From NCBI GenBank assembly GCA_963597615.1, contig CAVBQS010000004.1:1-13173 (forward strand): a stretch of 13,173 nucleotides of DNA, written 5' to 3'. This stretch comes from CAKRJP01 sp963597615 (GTDB taxonomy: Bacteria > Bacillota > Clostridia > Lachnospirales > Lachnospiraceae). The number at the start of each line of letters is the position of its first letter. Positions within the stretch are counted from its first letter, which is position 1. The position numbers were made by a program, and so were the translations under genes. Of this stretch, positions 1 through 6,684 are shown one piece after another. The notes under the pieces were generated by a model that was given only the letters and a program-made list of their open reading frames with translations, had not been told where the DNA came from and made no database searches.

Positions 1-9
1 CCGGTAACA

Positions 10-24
10 AGCCCTTATAGGGCT
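10..24. repeat. Short hairpin next to a second, stronger hairpin
   Basis: AGCCCT (10-15), loop TAT, AGGGCT (19-24) form a perfect 6-bp stem with a 3-base loop. Six bases separate it from the longer hairpin at 31-53. Two consecutive hairpins of this kind resemble the structured right ends of IS200/IS605-type elements, including the 3' part of TnpB guide RNAs. No transposase sequence lies inside the window, so that reading is inference only. Confidence 0.5.
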
Positions 25-30
25 AGAGCA

Positions 31-53
31 AACCACCCGTTGGACGGGTGGTT
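31..53. terminator. Strong perfect hairpin, likely bidirectional terminator or mobile element end
   Basis: AACCACCCGT (31-40), loop TGG, ACGGGTGGTT (44-53) is a perfect 10-bp stem with a 3-base loop. On the plus strand ATTATTT follows, a poor but T-rich tail. On the minus strand only TTT follows. It lies six bases beyond the stop codon of the leftward gene at 60-728, so it can terminate that gene. It may equally terminate something entering from the left, or be the subterminal hairpin of an IS200/IS605-like element whose body lies outside the window. Confidence 0.55.
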
Positions 54-59
54 ATTATT

Positions 60-728
60 TCACAAGTGCAGAATATGAAGGGTTGGGTCTATTGGGGTAT
101 CGGTAGTGCAAATAGCCATTGCAGCTTGGGTCTTGCGATCTGGTAAAAAGTATTCTTGATAACGGTAGTCTTCAGGGTATCCTACGGGTTGTTTAAGTAA
201 ATAAGGTTTTTTTGTTTCTTCCCATCCAATCTCAAAGCTTCGGGTGTCTAATTTCATTCCCTGTCTGGTGGCTTTTAAAAAGCTTTCTTTCAAAACCCAG
301 TAGCGGTAGAAAAGATGGGTGCATTCTGTAGGGTCTGTGGTATTCATAAGATGCAGGTATTCTGAAGTACAGAAACATCTTCTGGCTACGCTTTCTCTAA
401 ATTTGCCTATGGTTTCTATATCACATCCTACTTTTGTGGCAGGATTGTTGCTGATGGCACACAGGGCGTAGAAGTCGGAGTGGGAAATGTTGGCCCAGTT
501 GCTAGCTAAGAAGTCTTCCGGGCTATCTATAGCTTGTTTAAAATCCAAAGAGGCCTGGGTTGCTGCACTAGTAAACAAGGTCCAGGCACCAATACTTTGG
601 ATTTTGTTCTTTGATAGCCTAATTTTGTCAACTTTTTCCTTTCGCCACAGGGGCAAAGCATTGTAATATTTTTCGTAAATTTCAGGATCTTCAAGGGGGT
701 GAAGGTCTACTAGATAAGTTGTAACCAT
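60..728 (-). CDS. Sfp-type 4'-phosphopantetheinyl transferase
   Basis: A 222-residue protein of normal length for the Sfp/Gsp group. These enzymes move the phosphopantetheine arm of coenzyme A onto a serine of carrier proteins (acyl, peptidyl or aryl carriers), using Mg2+. Family signatures are visible: NISHS at residues 80-84, VGCDIET at 100-106 (Asp103 and Glu105 as expected metal ligands), and WVLKESFLKATRQG at 144-157 with the WxxKES core. The start ATG (726-728, read leftward) has a GAGGAA ribosome binding site at 738-743. The gene stands alone and is divergent from aroF. No polyketide or peptide synthetase lies nearby, so the carrier substrate is unknown. It may serve fatty-acid ACP, if the genome has no AcpS, or a secondary-metabolite cluster elsewhere. 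The family call is firm and the substrate is open. Confidence 0.9.
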   Translation of the reverse strand: MVTTYLVDLHPLEDPEIYEKYYNALPLWRKEKVDKIRLSKNKIQSIGAWTLFTSAATQASLDFKQAIDSPEDFLASNWANISHSDFYALCAISNNPATKVGCDIETIGKFRESVARRCFCTSEYLHLMNTTDPTECTHLFYRYWVLKESFLKATRQGMKLDTRSFEIGWEETKKPYLLKQPVGYPEDYRYQEYFLPDRKTQAAMAICTTDTPIDPTLHILHL

Positions 729-747
729 AGAATCGAGTTCCTCAAAA

Positions 748-776
748 CAAATACTAGTCTAAACACAAAATGTCAA
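748..776 (-). promoter_or_regulatory. Sigma-A-like promoter of the phosphopantetheinyl transferase gene
   Basis: Read leftward, TTGACA (771-776) is followed by a 17-base spacer and TATTTG (748-753). The -35 box is perfect and the -10 box weak. The predicted transcript start near 741 leaves a leader of only about a dozen bases, beginning at or inside the ribosome binding site. Confidence 0.5.
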
Positions 777-782
777 GTTTTT

Positions 783-799
783 CAAAGTTTGATACTTTG
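783..799. repeat. Inverted repeat between divergent promoters
   Basis: CAAAGT (783-788), TTGAT, ACTTTG (794-799) is a perfect 6-bp inverted repeat with a 5-base centre. It sits just upstream of the leftward -35 box (771-776) and about 34 bases before the rightward -35 box of aroF (833-838). The position suits an operator, but the bound protein is unknown and a repeat this short can arise by chance in AT-rich DNA. Confidence 0.35.
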
Positions 800-832
800 T
801 AGCTATCTTAATTATAAATTTTAGGAGAGCGG

Positions 833-861
833 TTGACAATGGATTTTTATAAGGCTAAACT
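833..861 (+). promoter_or_regulatory. Sigma-A-like promoter of the aroF-aroB operon
   Basis: TTGACA (833-838), a 17-base spacer and TAAACT (856-861) make a good housekeeping promoter. Transcription would start near 868, leaving a leader of about 90 bases before the DAHP synthase start at 958. Confidence 0.7.
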
Positions 862-871
862 AGATAATAGT

Positions 872-907
872 TTCACACTTTAAAGAACTAAAATTTTACA
901 GTGTGAA
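872..907 (+). promoter_or_regulatory. Inverted repeat in the aroF leader, candidate operator or RNA stem
   Basis: TTCACACT (872-879) and AGTGTGAA (900-907) are perfect 8-bp inverted arms separated by 20 bases. The spacer holds a second palindrome, TAAAATTTTA (889-898). The arms start at the predicted transcription start, so a protein bound here would block the promoter. Alternatively the leader RNA could fold. No T-box or known riboswitch pattern was recognised. Confidence 0.4.
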
Positions 908-942
908 TATTTATGGTAGAGATATTTGTAGAGGGTATATTT

Positions 943-949
943 GGGAGGA
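943..949 (+). promoter_or_regulatory. Ribosome binding site that fixes the aroF start
   Basis: GGGAGGA lies 8 bases before the ATG at 958. The upstream in-frame ATG at 913 has no comparable site. The protein beginning MIIVLKPG at 958 matches the usual family N-terminus. Confidence 0.8.
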
Positions 950-957
950 AGATCATT

Positions 958-1971
958 ATGATTATTGTTTTAAAACCGGGAACAAAAAAAGAGGATGTGG
1001 ACCGCGTCCAGCAGATGGTAAAGAAAAGGGGCTTGGACACCCATATCGTTGAAGGTACAGAGATGACCATTATTGGTTGTCTGGGAGATACCACTAAGGT
1101 AGATGTAAGATTATTTGAAATAGATGAAGCCATTGATAAGGTTATGCATGTGCAGGAGCCTTATAAGTTGGCAAACCGAGCTTTTCACCCAGAGGATTCT
1201 ATTGTAGATGTATCGGGAGTTAAGGTGGGAGGTAAGAACCTAGCCTTGATTGCAGGACCTTGCTCGGTGGAAAGCTATGAGCAGGTCTTAGGAATTGCCA
1301 AGGAAGTGAAAGCTTCTGGAGCCAATATGCTTCGAGGTGGCGCATTTAAGCCAAGAACCAGCCCTTACTCTTTCCAGGGATTGGGACTGGAGGGATTGGA
1401 TATTCTGTGTGCTGTAAAGGAAGAGGTAGGGCTTCCAATTGTAACAGAGCTTATGTCTGATCGTTACCTGGATGTATTTAATGAGAAGGTAGACCTGATT
1501 CAGATTGGGGCCAGAAATATGCAGAATTTCGACCTTTTAAAAGAGCTTGGTCAGTTGGATCGACCAATTCTTTTGAAAAGAGGTTTGAATGCAACCTTCG
1601 AGGAGTGGATCATGTCAGCAGAGTACATTATGGCTTCTGGAAATGAGAACGTCATTCTCTGTGAACGAGGCATCCGTACTTTTGAGAGTTATACAAGAAA
1701 TACTTTGGACCTTCAGAGTGTTCCGGTACTTCATAAATTGACTCATTTGCCAATTATTGTAGACCCTAGTCACGCAGGAGGGAAATGGTGGCTGGTGGAC
1801 AGCATGGCCAAGGCTTCTGTGGCAGCCGGGGCGGATGGCCTTATGATCGAGGTACACAATGATCCGGAAAATGCCCTTTGCGATGGGGCTCAATCTCTGA
1901 AACCGAAAAAATACGATGTCCTTTTACAGGAAGTGGCAAAGATTGCAGAGGCAGTTGGAAGATCTTTATAA
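958..1971 (+). CDS. aroF: 3-deoxy-7-phosphoheptulonate (DAHP) synthase, type I-beta, with ferredoxin-like regulatory domain
   Basis: Condenses phosphoenolpyruvate and erythrose 4-phosphate to DAHP, the first step of the shikimate pathway. The protein has 337 residues from the ATG at 958; the in-frame ATG at 913 would add 15 residues without a ribosome binding site. Residues 1 to about 70 form the ferredoxin-like domain and a TIM barrel follows. Motifs are AGPCSVES (99-106), RGGAFKPRTSPYSFQG (126-141), LLKRG (205-209) and DPSHAGG (269-275). Cys102, His272, Glu298 and Asp309 fall exactly where I recall the metal ligands of the Thermotoga maritima enzyme. In that enzyme the same N-terminal domain gives tyrosine and phenylalanine feedback inhibition, so similar control is inferred here. 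aroB follows after 31 bases, so the two probably share one transcript from the promoter at 833-861. Confidence 0.95.
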   Translation: MIIVLKPGTKKEDVDRVQQMVKKRGLDTHIVEGTEMTIIGCLGDTTKVDVRLFEIDEAIDKVMHVQEPYKLANRAFHPEDSIVDVSGVKVGGKNLALIAGPCSVESYEQVLGIAKEVKASGANMLRGGAFKPRTSPYSFQGLGLEGLDILCAVKEEVGLPIVTELMSDRYLDVFNEKVDLIQIGARNMQNFDLLKELGQLDRPILLKRGLNATFEEWIMSAEYIMASGNENVILCERGIRTFESYTRNTLDLQSVPVLHKLTHLPIIVDPSHAGGKWWLVDSMAKASVAAGADGLMIEVHNDPENALCDGAQSLKPKKYDVLLQEVAKIAEAVGRSL

Positions 1972-2002
1972 AATATTGCAATAAGAAACAAAGGAGTTGC
2001 AC

Positions 2003-3064
2003 ATGAAACTACATGTTGAACTTGGAAAAGACAGTTATCCGATTTTTATTGAAAATCATTTGCTGGATCATACCTATGAACATATTAAAGATGTGTATAC
2101 AGGAAAGAAGATATTTATTATCTCCGATGATTCTGTGTATCCTATTTACGGAGAAAAGCTAAAGGAACAATTAGAGGAGGGCTTTGAGTGCCATCAGCTG
2201 GTGCTTCCTCACGGAGAGTCCACCAAGAGCTTTGATTTCCTTCCTCAAATCTATTCCGCCATGCTTCAGGCAAAAATGTCCAGAAGCGATCTGGTAATTG
2301 CCCTGGGAGGCGGTGTGATTGGAGATCTGGCTGGTTTTGCGGCAGCTAGTTACCTTCGGGGGATTAAGTATGTGCAGATTCCTACCTCTCTCTTGGCTCA
2401 GGTTGATTCCTCGGTTGGGGGCAAAGTGGCAGTAGATCTTCCAGAGGGAAAAAATCTGGTGGGAGCCTTTAAACAGCCTATGATGGTGCTGATTGATCCT
2501 ACAGTATTAGATACCCTTCCAGAACGCTATATTACAGATGGAATGGGAGAAATTATTAAGTACGGTTGTATTAAGGATTGGCAGCTCTTTCATGTTCTGG
2601 CTTCCTATGATTCCTTTGAGGACTTGAGGGAAGTCCTTCCGTCGGTAATTGAAAAATGTGTGGATATTAAGCGGATGATAGTGGAAGAAGATCAATTTGA
2701 TACAGGGGAGCGTATGCTTTTAAATTTCGGCCATACCCTGGCCCATACCATTGAGCAGTATTGGGAGTATACAAAGGAAAGTCATGGAGAAGCGGTGGCC
2801 ATTGGCATGTATCAATTGACTTTAATGGCGGAGGAAAAAGGTCTTACCAAAAAAGGAACTGGGGAAGAAATCTTGGCGGTCCTTAAGGCTTATGGACTTC
2901 CTTATGAGGCGAAACTTCCTTTGAAGGATTTGACAGGGGCCATTGCTTTGGATAAGAAGAATCTGAATAATCATTTGAACCTGATTCTTCTGCGAGAAAT
3001 CGGGGACAGTTATGTGTATCCGGCATCAGTAGACTTCTTTTCTGAGGCAGAACGGATGGTATAA
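2003..3064 (+). CDS. aroB: 3-dehydroquinate synthase
   Basis: Second shikimate pathway enzyme. It converts DAHP to 3-dehydroquinate using NAD+ and a divalent metal (zinc or cobalt). The protein has 353 residues, normal for the family. The ATG at 2003 has AAGGAG at 1991-1996; a TTG at 1997 is in frame but lies directly against that site, so ATG is preferred. Motifs are GGGVIGDLAGF (102-112, nucleotide binding), DSSVGGKVAVDLPEGKN (135-151), and the expected metal ligands Glu183 (in GMGE), His244 (in NFGHT) and His261 (in HGEAVAIGM). It follows the DAHP synthase gene by 31 bases, which fits a two-gene operon ending at the terminator 3093-3137. The other aro genes are not in the window. Confidence 0.96.
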   Translation: MKLHVELGKDSYPIFIENHLLDHTYEHIKDVYTGKKIFIISDDSVYPIYGEKLKEQLEEGFECHQLVLPHGESTKSFDFLPQIYSAMLQAKMSRSDLVIALGGGVIGDLAGFAAASYLRGIKYVQIPTSLLAQVDSSVGGKVAVDLPEGKNLVGAFKQPMMVLIDPTVLDTLPERYITDGMGEIIKYGCIKDWQLFHVLASYDSFEDLREVLPSVIEKCVDIKRMIVEEDQFDTGERMLLNFGHTLAHTIEQYWEYTKESHGEAVAIGMYQLTLMAEEKGLTKKGTGEEILAVLKAYGLPYEAKLPLKDLTGAIALDKKNLNNHLNLILLREIGDSYVYPASVDFFSEAERMV

Positions 3065-3092
3065 GAAAGATAAAAGATAATAAAAGAAATGA

Positions 3093-3137
3093 AAAAGTGG
3101 CATCTGCAGGGCGAGAAGCAAAGCAGGTGCCACTTTT
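3093..3137 (+). terminator. Rho-independent terminator of aroF-aroB
   Basis: Arms 3093-3107 (AAAAGTGGCATCTGC) and 3123-3137 (GCAGGTGCCACTTTT) pair over 15 bp with a single G-U wobble and a 15-base loop. The 3' arm itself ends in TTTT and continues TTTTGTCT. It begins 28 bases after the aroB stop codon. Confidence 0.88.
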
Positions 3138-3145
3138 GTCTAGGA

Positions 3146-3235
3146 AAATTATAAAGTTGACTGTTGACGTAAAAAAATGAATTTGCTAGAATAGAAAAAG
3201 GGAAAAGCTAAGGTTTATCAAGAAATTATAAAGTT
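3146..3235 (+). repeat. Direct repeat of a promoter-proximal block
   Basis: AAATTATAAAGTT occurs at 3146-3158 and again at 3223-3235, each time followed by a similar GAC/TAC stretch. A second shared block, TTGCTAGA, lies downstream at 3183-3190 and 3251-3258. The second copy lacks about six bases between the blocks. This looks like an old tandem duplication of a promoter. Confidence 0.65.
3164..3192 (+). promoter_or_regulatory. Upstream promoter of the helix-turn-helix gene
   Basis: TTGACG (3164-3169), a 17-base spacer and TAGAAT (3187-3192), with an extended -10 TGC just before the -10 box. This is the first of two tandem promoter-like copies ahead of the gene starting at 3293. Confidence 0.65.
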
Positions 3236-3265
3236 TACTAATAAACGACCTTGCTAGAGTATAAT
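3234..3265 (+). promoter_or_regulatory. Downstream promoter of the helix-turn-helix gene
   Basis: A perfect TATAAT (3260-3265) lies 27 bases before the ATG at 3293. The best -35-like sequence, TTTACT (3234-3239), is 20 bases away, which is long. An overlapping extended -10 (TGC-TAGAGT, ending at 3260) is an alternative. The site corresponds to the second copy of the duplicated block. Confidence 0.5.
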
Positions 3266-3279
3266 ACTTACAATTTAAT

Positions 3280-3286
3280 AAGGAGG
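3280..3286 (+). promoter_or_regulatory. Ribosome binding site fixing the start at 3293
   Basis: AAGGAGG lies 6 bases before the ATG at 3293. An in-frame TTG at 3251 falls inside the promoter and has no ribosome binding site, so the longer reading is rejected. Confidence 0.8.
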
Positions 3287-3292
3287 AAGATT

Positions 3293-4510
3293 ATGTTAGA
3301 TTTAACATTCGGGGAGCAAGTCAAAATAGTCTTAAGTCGTAAAGGGATGACCATCAAGGAGCTGGCAGAGATTATCGAATCAAAGACCGGCAAGAAGATG
3401 TCTAGACAGAACCTGACCCAGAGATTGGGAAGAGATAATTTCCAGGAGCAGGACATGCGTATGATCGCAGAGATTCTTGAGTGCCCTTTTCAATTAAATA
3501 TTCTTAATGAAGATGATTCCATAGAAAGTAATTACAATAATAAAGAAGAGGCTATGGTGCTTAAAAAACGCCAGAAAGTAGCAGATAAGAAGACTGCAAA
3601 AGAGCATGTAGCTGAGCCAAAAGAGGCAAAACAGGAGGCGGAGCCTGAAGAATCTGTGCTGGAAGAAGTTGCCAGAGAGAGAGAAGAGAGCCAAAACCTA
3701 GAGGCGGAGCCTGTTGTAGAAGTGGTAGAGGTTAGCACAGAACCGGAGCAGACAGAGCCTGCCAAAGAAGTAGCTGAGCCAGTAGCAGAGCCAGAGTATG
3801 TACAAGAGTATGCACAGGAGCCAGCACCAGAATATAGCGAAACATATGAGGAGGTTGCACCAGAATACCAGCAGGAAGATATTGGTGTGGTGGAGACACA
3901 AGAACCTGTGGTAACGGAAGAACCTGTAGCAGCGCCTGTGGAGGAACACACAGAGAGTCAACCGGTAGAGCAGAAAGAAGAAAAGAAGGAAGAGGAAAAG
4001 CCCAAGAGAGGATGGTTTGCAAACTTCCGTCGCCGTGGTAAGGAAGATAAGGCTGCAAAAGAGACAAAGGCAGAAGCGGTGAAAGCTGAGCCTGTAAAAG
4101 AACCGGAAGAGCCTTATTATGCACCAGAGAATGACATGGTTCAATCAGAACAGTCTATGGACCAATTCCAAGATAATGGTTCTTATCTTAACAGCTTAGT
4201 TCAAGAGGCCAGTGCCCAGAATGATTGGTATCCTCAGGTAGAGGAAGCCTACAGAGAAGAAGTAGAGGCAGTGGAGGCTGTCCCTGCTGATGAAGAAGAT
4301 TTAGAGCGGGGTGAGATCAATCCTTACACAGGAAGAGAGTACCAGACCAATAGCGTTCGTGTTCACCCAAAGAAGATAGGTTATGTTCAGGTTTATAATC
4401 GAGGAATTCATGCTTGGGAAGAGATGACAGAGTGGGCCTTCTTAGGGTATCAGGAACAAAAGAAAGCAGAACTTGGCAAAGCTTATGAGGAGCCGATTTA
4501 CTTAGATTAA
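3293..4510 (+). CDS. Helix-turn-helix protein with long acidic low-complexity linker, function unknown
   Basis: A 405-residue protein I do not recognise by name. Residues about 5-66 look like a Cro/C1-type helix-turn-helix (MTIKELAEIIE, then MSRQNLTQRLGR as the likely recognition helix region). Residues about 80-235 are strongly biased to Glu, Pro, Val, Ala and Gln, with repeated EP/AEP units, and are surely disordered. A basic patch follows at 237-250 (KPKRGWFANFRRRG). Another acidic stretch runs to about 335, and an ordered-looking end follows at about 336-405 with PYTGREY (344-350), then VHPKKIGYVQVYNRGIHAWE (357-376). No membrane segment or signal peptide is seen. It is monocistronic, between its own promoters and the hairpin at 4550-4585. 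It could be a DNA-binding architectural or scaffold protein rather than a simple repressor. The low-complexity region creates several long antisense reading frames that are artefacts. Confidence 0.8.
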   Translation: MLDLTFGEQVKIVLSRKGMTIKELAEIIESKTGKKMSRQNLTQRLGRDNFQEQDMRMIAEILECPFQLNILNEDDSIESNYNNKEEAMVLKKRQKVADKKTAKEHVAEPKEAKQEAEPEESVLEEVAREREESQNLEAEPVVEVVEVSTEPEQTEPAKEVAEPVAEPEYVQEYAQEPAPEYSETYEEVAPEYQQEDIGVVETQEPVVTEEPVAAPVEEHTESQPVEQKEEKKEEEKPKRGWFANFRRRGKEDKAAKETKAEAVKAEPVKEPEEPYYAPENDMVQSEQSMDQFQDNGSYLNSLVQEASAQNDWYPQVEEAYREEVEAVEAVPADEEDLERGEINPYTGREYQTNSVRVHPKKIGYVQVYNRGIHAWEEMTEWAFLGYQEQKKAELGKAYEEPIYLD

Positions 4511-4549
4511 TGAAGGACTAAAACAAGTCTTTGACACTGACATTAGAAG

Positions 4550-4585
4550 ATTCAGGCTGGATTTTTGATAAAATTCGGCCTGAAT
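4550..4585 (+). terminator. Long hairpin after the helix-turn-helix gene, probable terminator
   Basis: Arms 4550-4565 and 4570-4585 pair over 16 bp with two G-U wobbles around the loop TGAT. The tail is ATTTGTATTT, T-rich but not a clean T run, so termination may be partial. A smaller 7-bp stem (4513-4519 with 4526-4532) lies just after the stop codon. Confidence 0.65.
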
Positions 4586-4617
4586 ATTTGTATTTATAGG
4601 AAATGTAATTGGAGAAA

Positions 4618-6069
4618 ATGAGATTGAATTGGGAAGAGCTACTGTCAACAAAAAGAAGCCGTGGAAGCGGTGAAAAAATTAAATCTGGGAAGAGTGGAGA
4701 CCTCCGCAGTGAATTTGAGAAAGACTACCATAGAATTATTGGCAGTGCCTCTTTTAGAAGGTTGCAGGATAAAACCCAGGTGCATCCCCTAGACAAGAGT
4801 GATTTTGTTCGAACTCGTCTGACCCATTCTCTGGAGGTATCTTCCTTTGCGAAGTCCTTGGGACAGAATGTGGGGGAGAATATTTTGGCTTACAAAAAAG
4901 ATCCTGGCTTTACACCTCAGATGAAGGAAGATATCTGCAATATTTTGCAGTGTGCAGGCCTGATTCATGATATTGGGAATCCTCCTTTTGGTCATTTTGG
5001 AGAAGACATTATTAGAGAGTGGTTTGTGAAAAAGTTGCCTGTAATGACCTATCACGGAAGACCTCTGGCAGAAGTTTTAGAGCCTCAGATGTTAAATGAT
5101 TTTTATCATTTTGAGGGAAATGCCCAGGCCCTGCGGCTGGTAAGTAAGCTGCATTTTCTGGTGGATGAGCGGGGAATGAATTTGACCTATGCCCTACTTG
5201 GCACCATTATTAAATATCCTATTTCCTCTGTGGAAATTGAAAAACATGGGGGAGATATTAAGAAAAGAAAAGTGGGATACTACTATGCAGACCGGGATAT
5301 ATTTGCAGATGTTCAAAAAGAGTTAGGAACGAAGGGACGCCGCCATCCACTGACATTTCTTTTGGAGGCGGCAGATGACATCGCCTATAAAACGGCCGAC
5401 ATAGAGGATGCCTTTGTGAAAGGTTATCTAAGCTATGGGAAGCTTTTGGAAGAGCTGGAAGAATTGCAGATTCGTTATCGGAACAGTCTGTCGGAAAAAT
5501 TTATGCCAGCAGACAAGCTGAAGGAATTATATATGCGGGGGAAGGAGCGTCATGTGGCCAATCCGGAAGATTATGCGGTGAAGAATTGGATTGTCCGAGT
5601 GCAGGGATTTGCTATAAATTGCGCAACTTATGGGTTTACAAGTAATTATAATCAAATCATGCAGGGGGCTTATAAGCAGGACCTTTTCTATGGGACCTTT
5701 GCTGAAAAGCTGATGGATCTTTTGGGAGATTTGGCCTACAGAGAGGTATTCACTTCGGAACCCATTTACCGCATGGAGGTGGCGGAGGCCACTATGCTGA
5801 ATGATCTGCTGAATAAGTTTATGATTGCCATTGTAAAATATGATGACCCGGAAGAGAAGTTGAATTCCATAGATGAGAGGATGGTATCTTTTATTTCGGA
5901 CAATTACAAGAGGGCCTATCATTTTCATGGAGATGGGAAATCGTCGGTGGAAAAGCTCTATTTGCGGATTTTGCTGGTGACAGATTATGTGTGCGGGATG
6001 ACAGATAGCTATGCCCAGAGACTGTACCAGGAGTTAAATGGAATCGTTGGGATTACCAGTGTGTCGTAA
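4618..6069 (+). CDS. dgt: Deoxyguanosinetriphosphate triphosphohydrolase-like HD protein
   Basis: dGTPase family enzyme that splits dNTPs, classically dGTP, into deoxynucleoside and triphosphate, acting on the cytoplasmic nucleotide pool. It has 483 residues from ATG 4618. A TTG at 4609 (three residues longer, AGGA at 4598-4601) is an equally possible start, because the GGAG at 4611 is very close to the ATG. The HD metal site is complete: His70 in RTRLTHSLEV, His117-Asp118 in GLIHDIGNPPFGHFGE, and Asp253-Asp254 in EAADDIAY. HFEGNAQ (164-170) is another family motif. Near the start, FRRLQDKTQVHPL (46-58) is typical. Nucleotide specificity cannot be read from the sequence, and many family members act on several dNTPs. 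tadA follows after 59 bases with no terminator seen between, so co-transcription is likely. Confidence 0.9.
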   Translation: MRLNWEELLSTKRSRGSGEKIKSGKSGDLRSEFEKDYHRIIGSASFRRLQDKTQVHPLDKSDFVRTRLTHSLEVSSFAKSLGQNVGENILAYKKDPGFTPQMKEDICNILQCAGLIHDIGNPPFGHFGEDIIREWFVKKLPVMTYHGRPLAEVLEPQMLNDFYHFEGNAQALRLVSKLHFLVDERGMNLTYALLGTIIKYPISSVEIEKHGGDIKKRKVGYYYADRDIFADVQKELGTKGRRHPLTFLLEAADDIAYKTADIEDAFVKGYLSYGKLLEELEELQIRYRNSLSEKFMPADKLKELYMRGKERHVANPEDYAVKNWIVRVQGFAINCATYGFTSNYNQIMQGAYKQDLFYGTFAEKLMDLLGDLAYREVFTSEPIYRMEVAEATMLNDLLNKFMIAIVKYDDPEEKLNSIDERMVSFISDNYKRAYHFHGDGKSSVEKLYLRILLVTDYVCGMTDSYAQRLYQELNGIVGITSVS

Positions 6070-6128
6070 TTTATTTCGATAAAATCGATAAGAGCGGGAA
6101 GAACCATAAGAGAGATAGGGAGCAGATT

Positions 6129-6638
6129 ATGAAACTTGCAAAGTTATCCCAGGATGAAAAATATATGAGGGAAGCCATCAAACAGGCGAAGAAGGCTTGT
6201 GCAATTGGTGAGGTCCCTATTGGATGTGTGATCGTATATGAGGACCGCATCATTGCCAGGGGATATAATCGAAGAACTGTGGATAAGAATACCTTGGCTC
6301 ATGCGGAGCTTTTGGCTATAAAGAAGGCCAGCAAGAAAATGGATGACTGGCGGTTGGAAGGCTGCACCATGTATGTGACCTTGGAGCCTTGCCAGATGTG
6401 TGCCGGTGCTATTGTTCAGTCTCGTATGACAAAAGTGGTAGTAGGCTGTATGAATCCAAAAGCAGGATGTGCCGGGTCTATTTTAAATTTGTTGCAGATG
6501 GATGCCTTTAATCATCAGGTGGAACTGGAGACTGGGGTAATGGAAGAAGCCTGTAGTCAAATGATGAAAGACTTCTTTCGGGAATTGAGAGAGGCTAAGA
6601 AGGCGAGAAAATTAGAGGAAAAAAATAACTGCTCATAG
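6129..6638 (+). CDS. tadA: tRNA-specific adenosine deaminase
   Basis: Converts adenosine to inosine at wobble position 34, in bacteria mainly of tRNA-Arg(ACG). It has 169 residues, and the ATG at 6129 has GGGAG at 6118-6122. The zinc deaminase site is intact: HAE at 58-60 (His58 ligand, Glu60 proton shuttle) and PCQMC at 87-91 (Cys88 and Cys91 ligands), followed by AGAIVQSR. The C-terminus is Lys/Glu-rich and ordinary. It lies downstream of the dGTPase gene. Immediately 3' is the SRP RNA gene on the opposite strand, so read-through from tadA would be antisense to that RNA. A small bulged hairpin (6639-6658) follows the stop codon but has no T run on the plus strand. Confidence 0.95.
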   Translation: MKLAKLSQDEKYMREAIKQAKKACAIGEVPIGCVIVYEDRIIARGYNRRTVDKNTLAHAELLAIKKASKKMDDWRLEGCTMYVTLEPCQMCAGAIVQSRMTKVVVGCMNPKAGCAGSILNLLQMDAFNHQVELETGVMEEACSQMMKDFFRELREAKKARKLEEKNNCS

Positions 6639-6684
6639 CCAACATTCAAAATGTATGGTGGTGAACAGCTGAAAAATCTTATTC

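Noticed and set aside
913..957. Fifteen-residue N-terminal extension of DAHP synthase from ATG 913
   Set aside because: No ribosome binding site precedes it, while ATG 958 has GGGAGGA and matches the family start and metal-ligand numbering.
888..1133. Minus-strand 81-residue frame over the aroF start
   Set aside because: Antisense to the conserved N-terminal domain of DAHP synthase with no family resemblance.
3251..3292. TTG start giving a longer helix-turn-helix protein
   Set aside because: It would begin inside the promoter -10 region without a ribosome binding site; AAGGAGG clearly serves ATG 3293.
3494..4144. Several overlapping minus-strand frames (Ser/Thr-, Leu- and Phe-rich) inside the helix-turn-helix gene
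   Set aside because: They are reverse readings of the Glu/Pro/Ala-rich low-complexity region, lack ribosome binding sites, and overlap each other in different frames.
6076..6088. TCGAT-AAA-ATCGA palindrome between the dGTPase and tadA genes as an operator
   Set aside because: Only 5-bp arms in AT-rich DNA with no associated promoter; likely chance.
6639..6658. Bulged hairpin just after the tadA stop as a terminator
   Set aside because: The stem is weak, with a bulge, and no T run follows on the plus strand. On the minus strand the T run is ten bases away.
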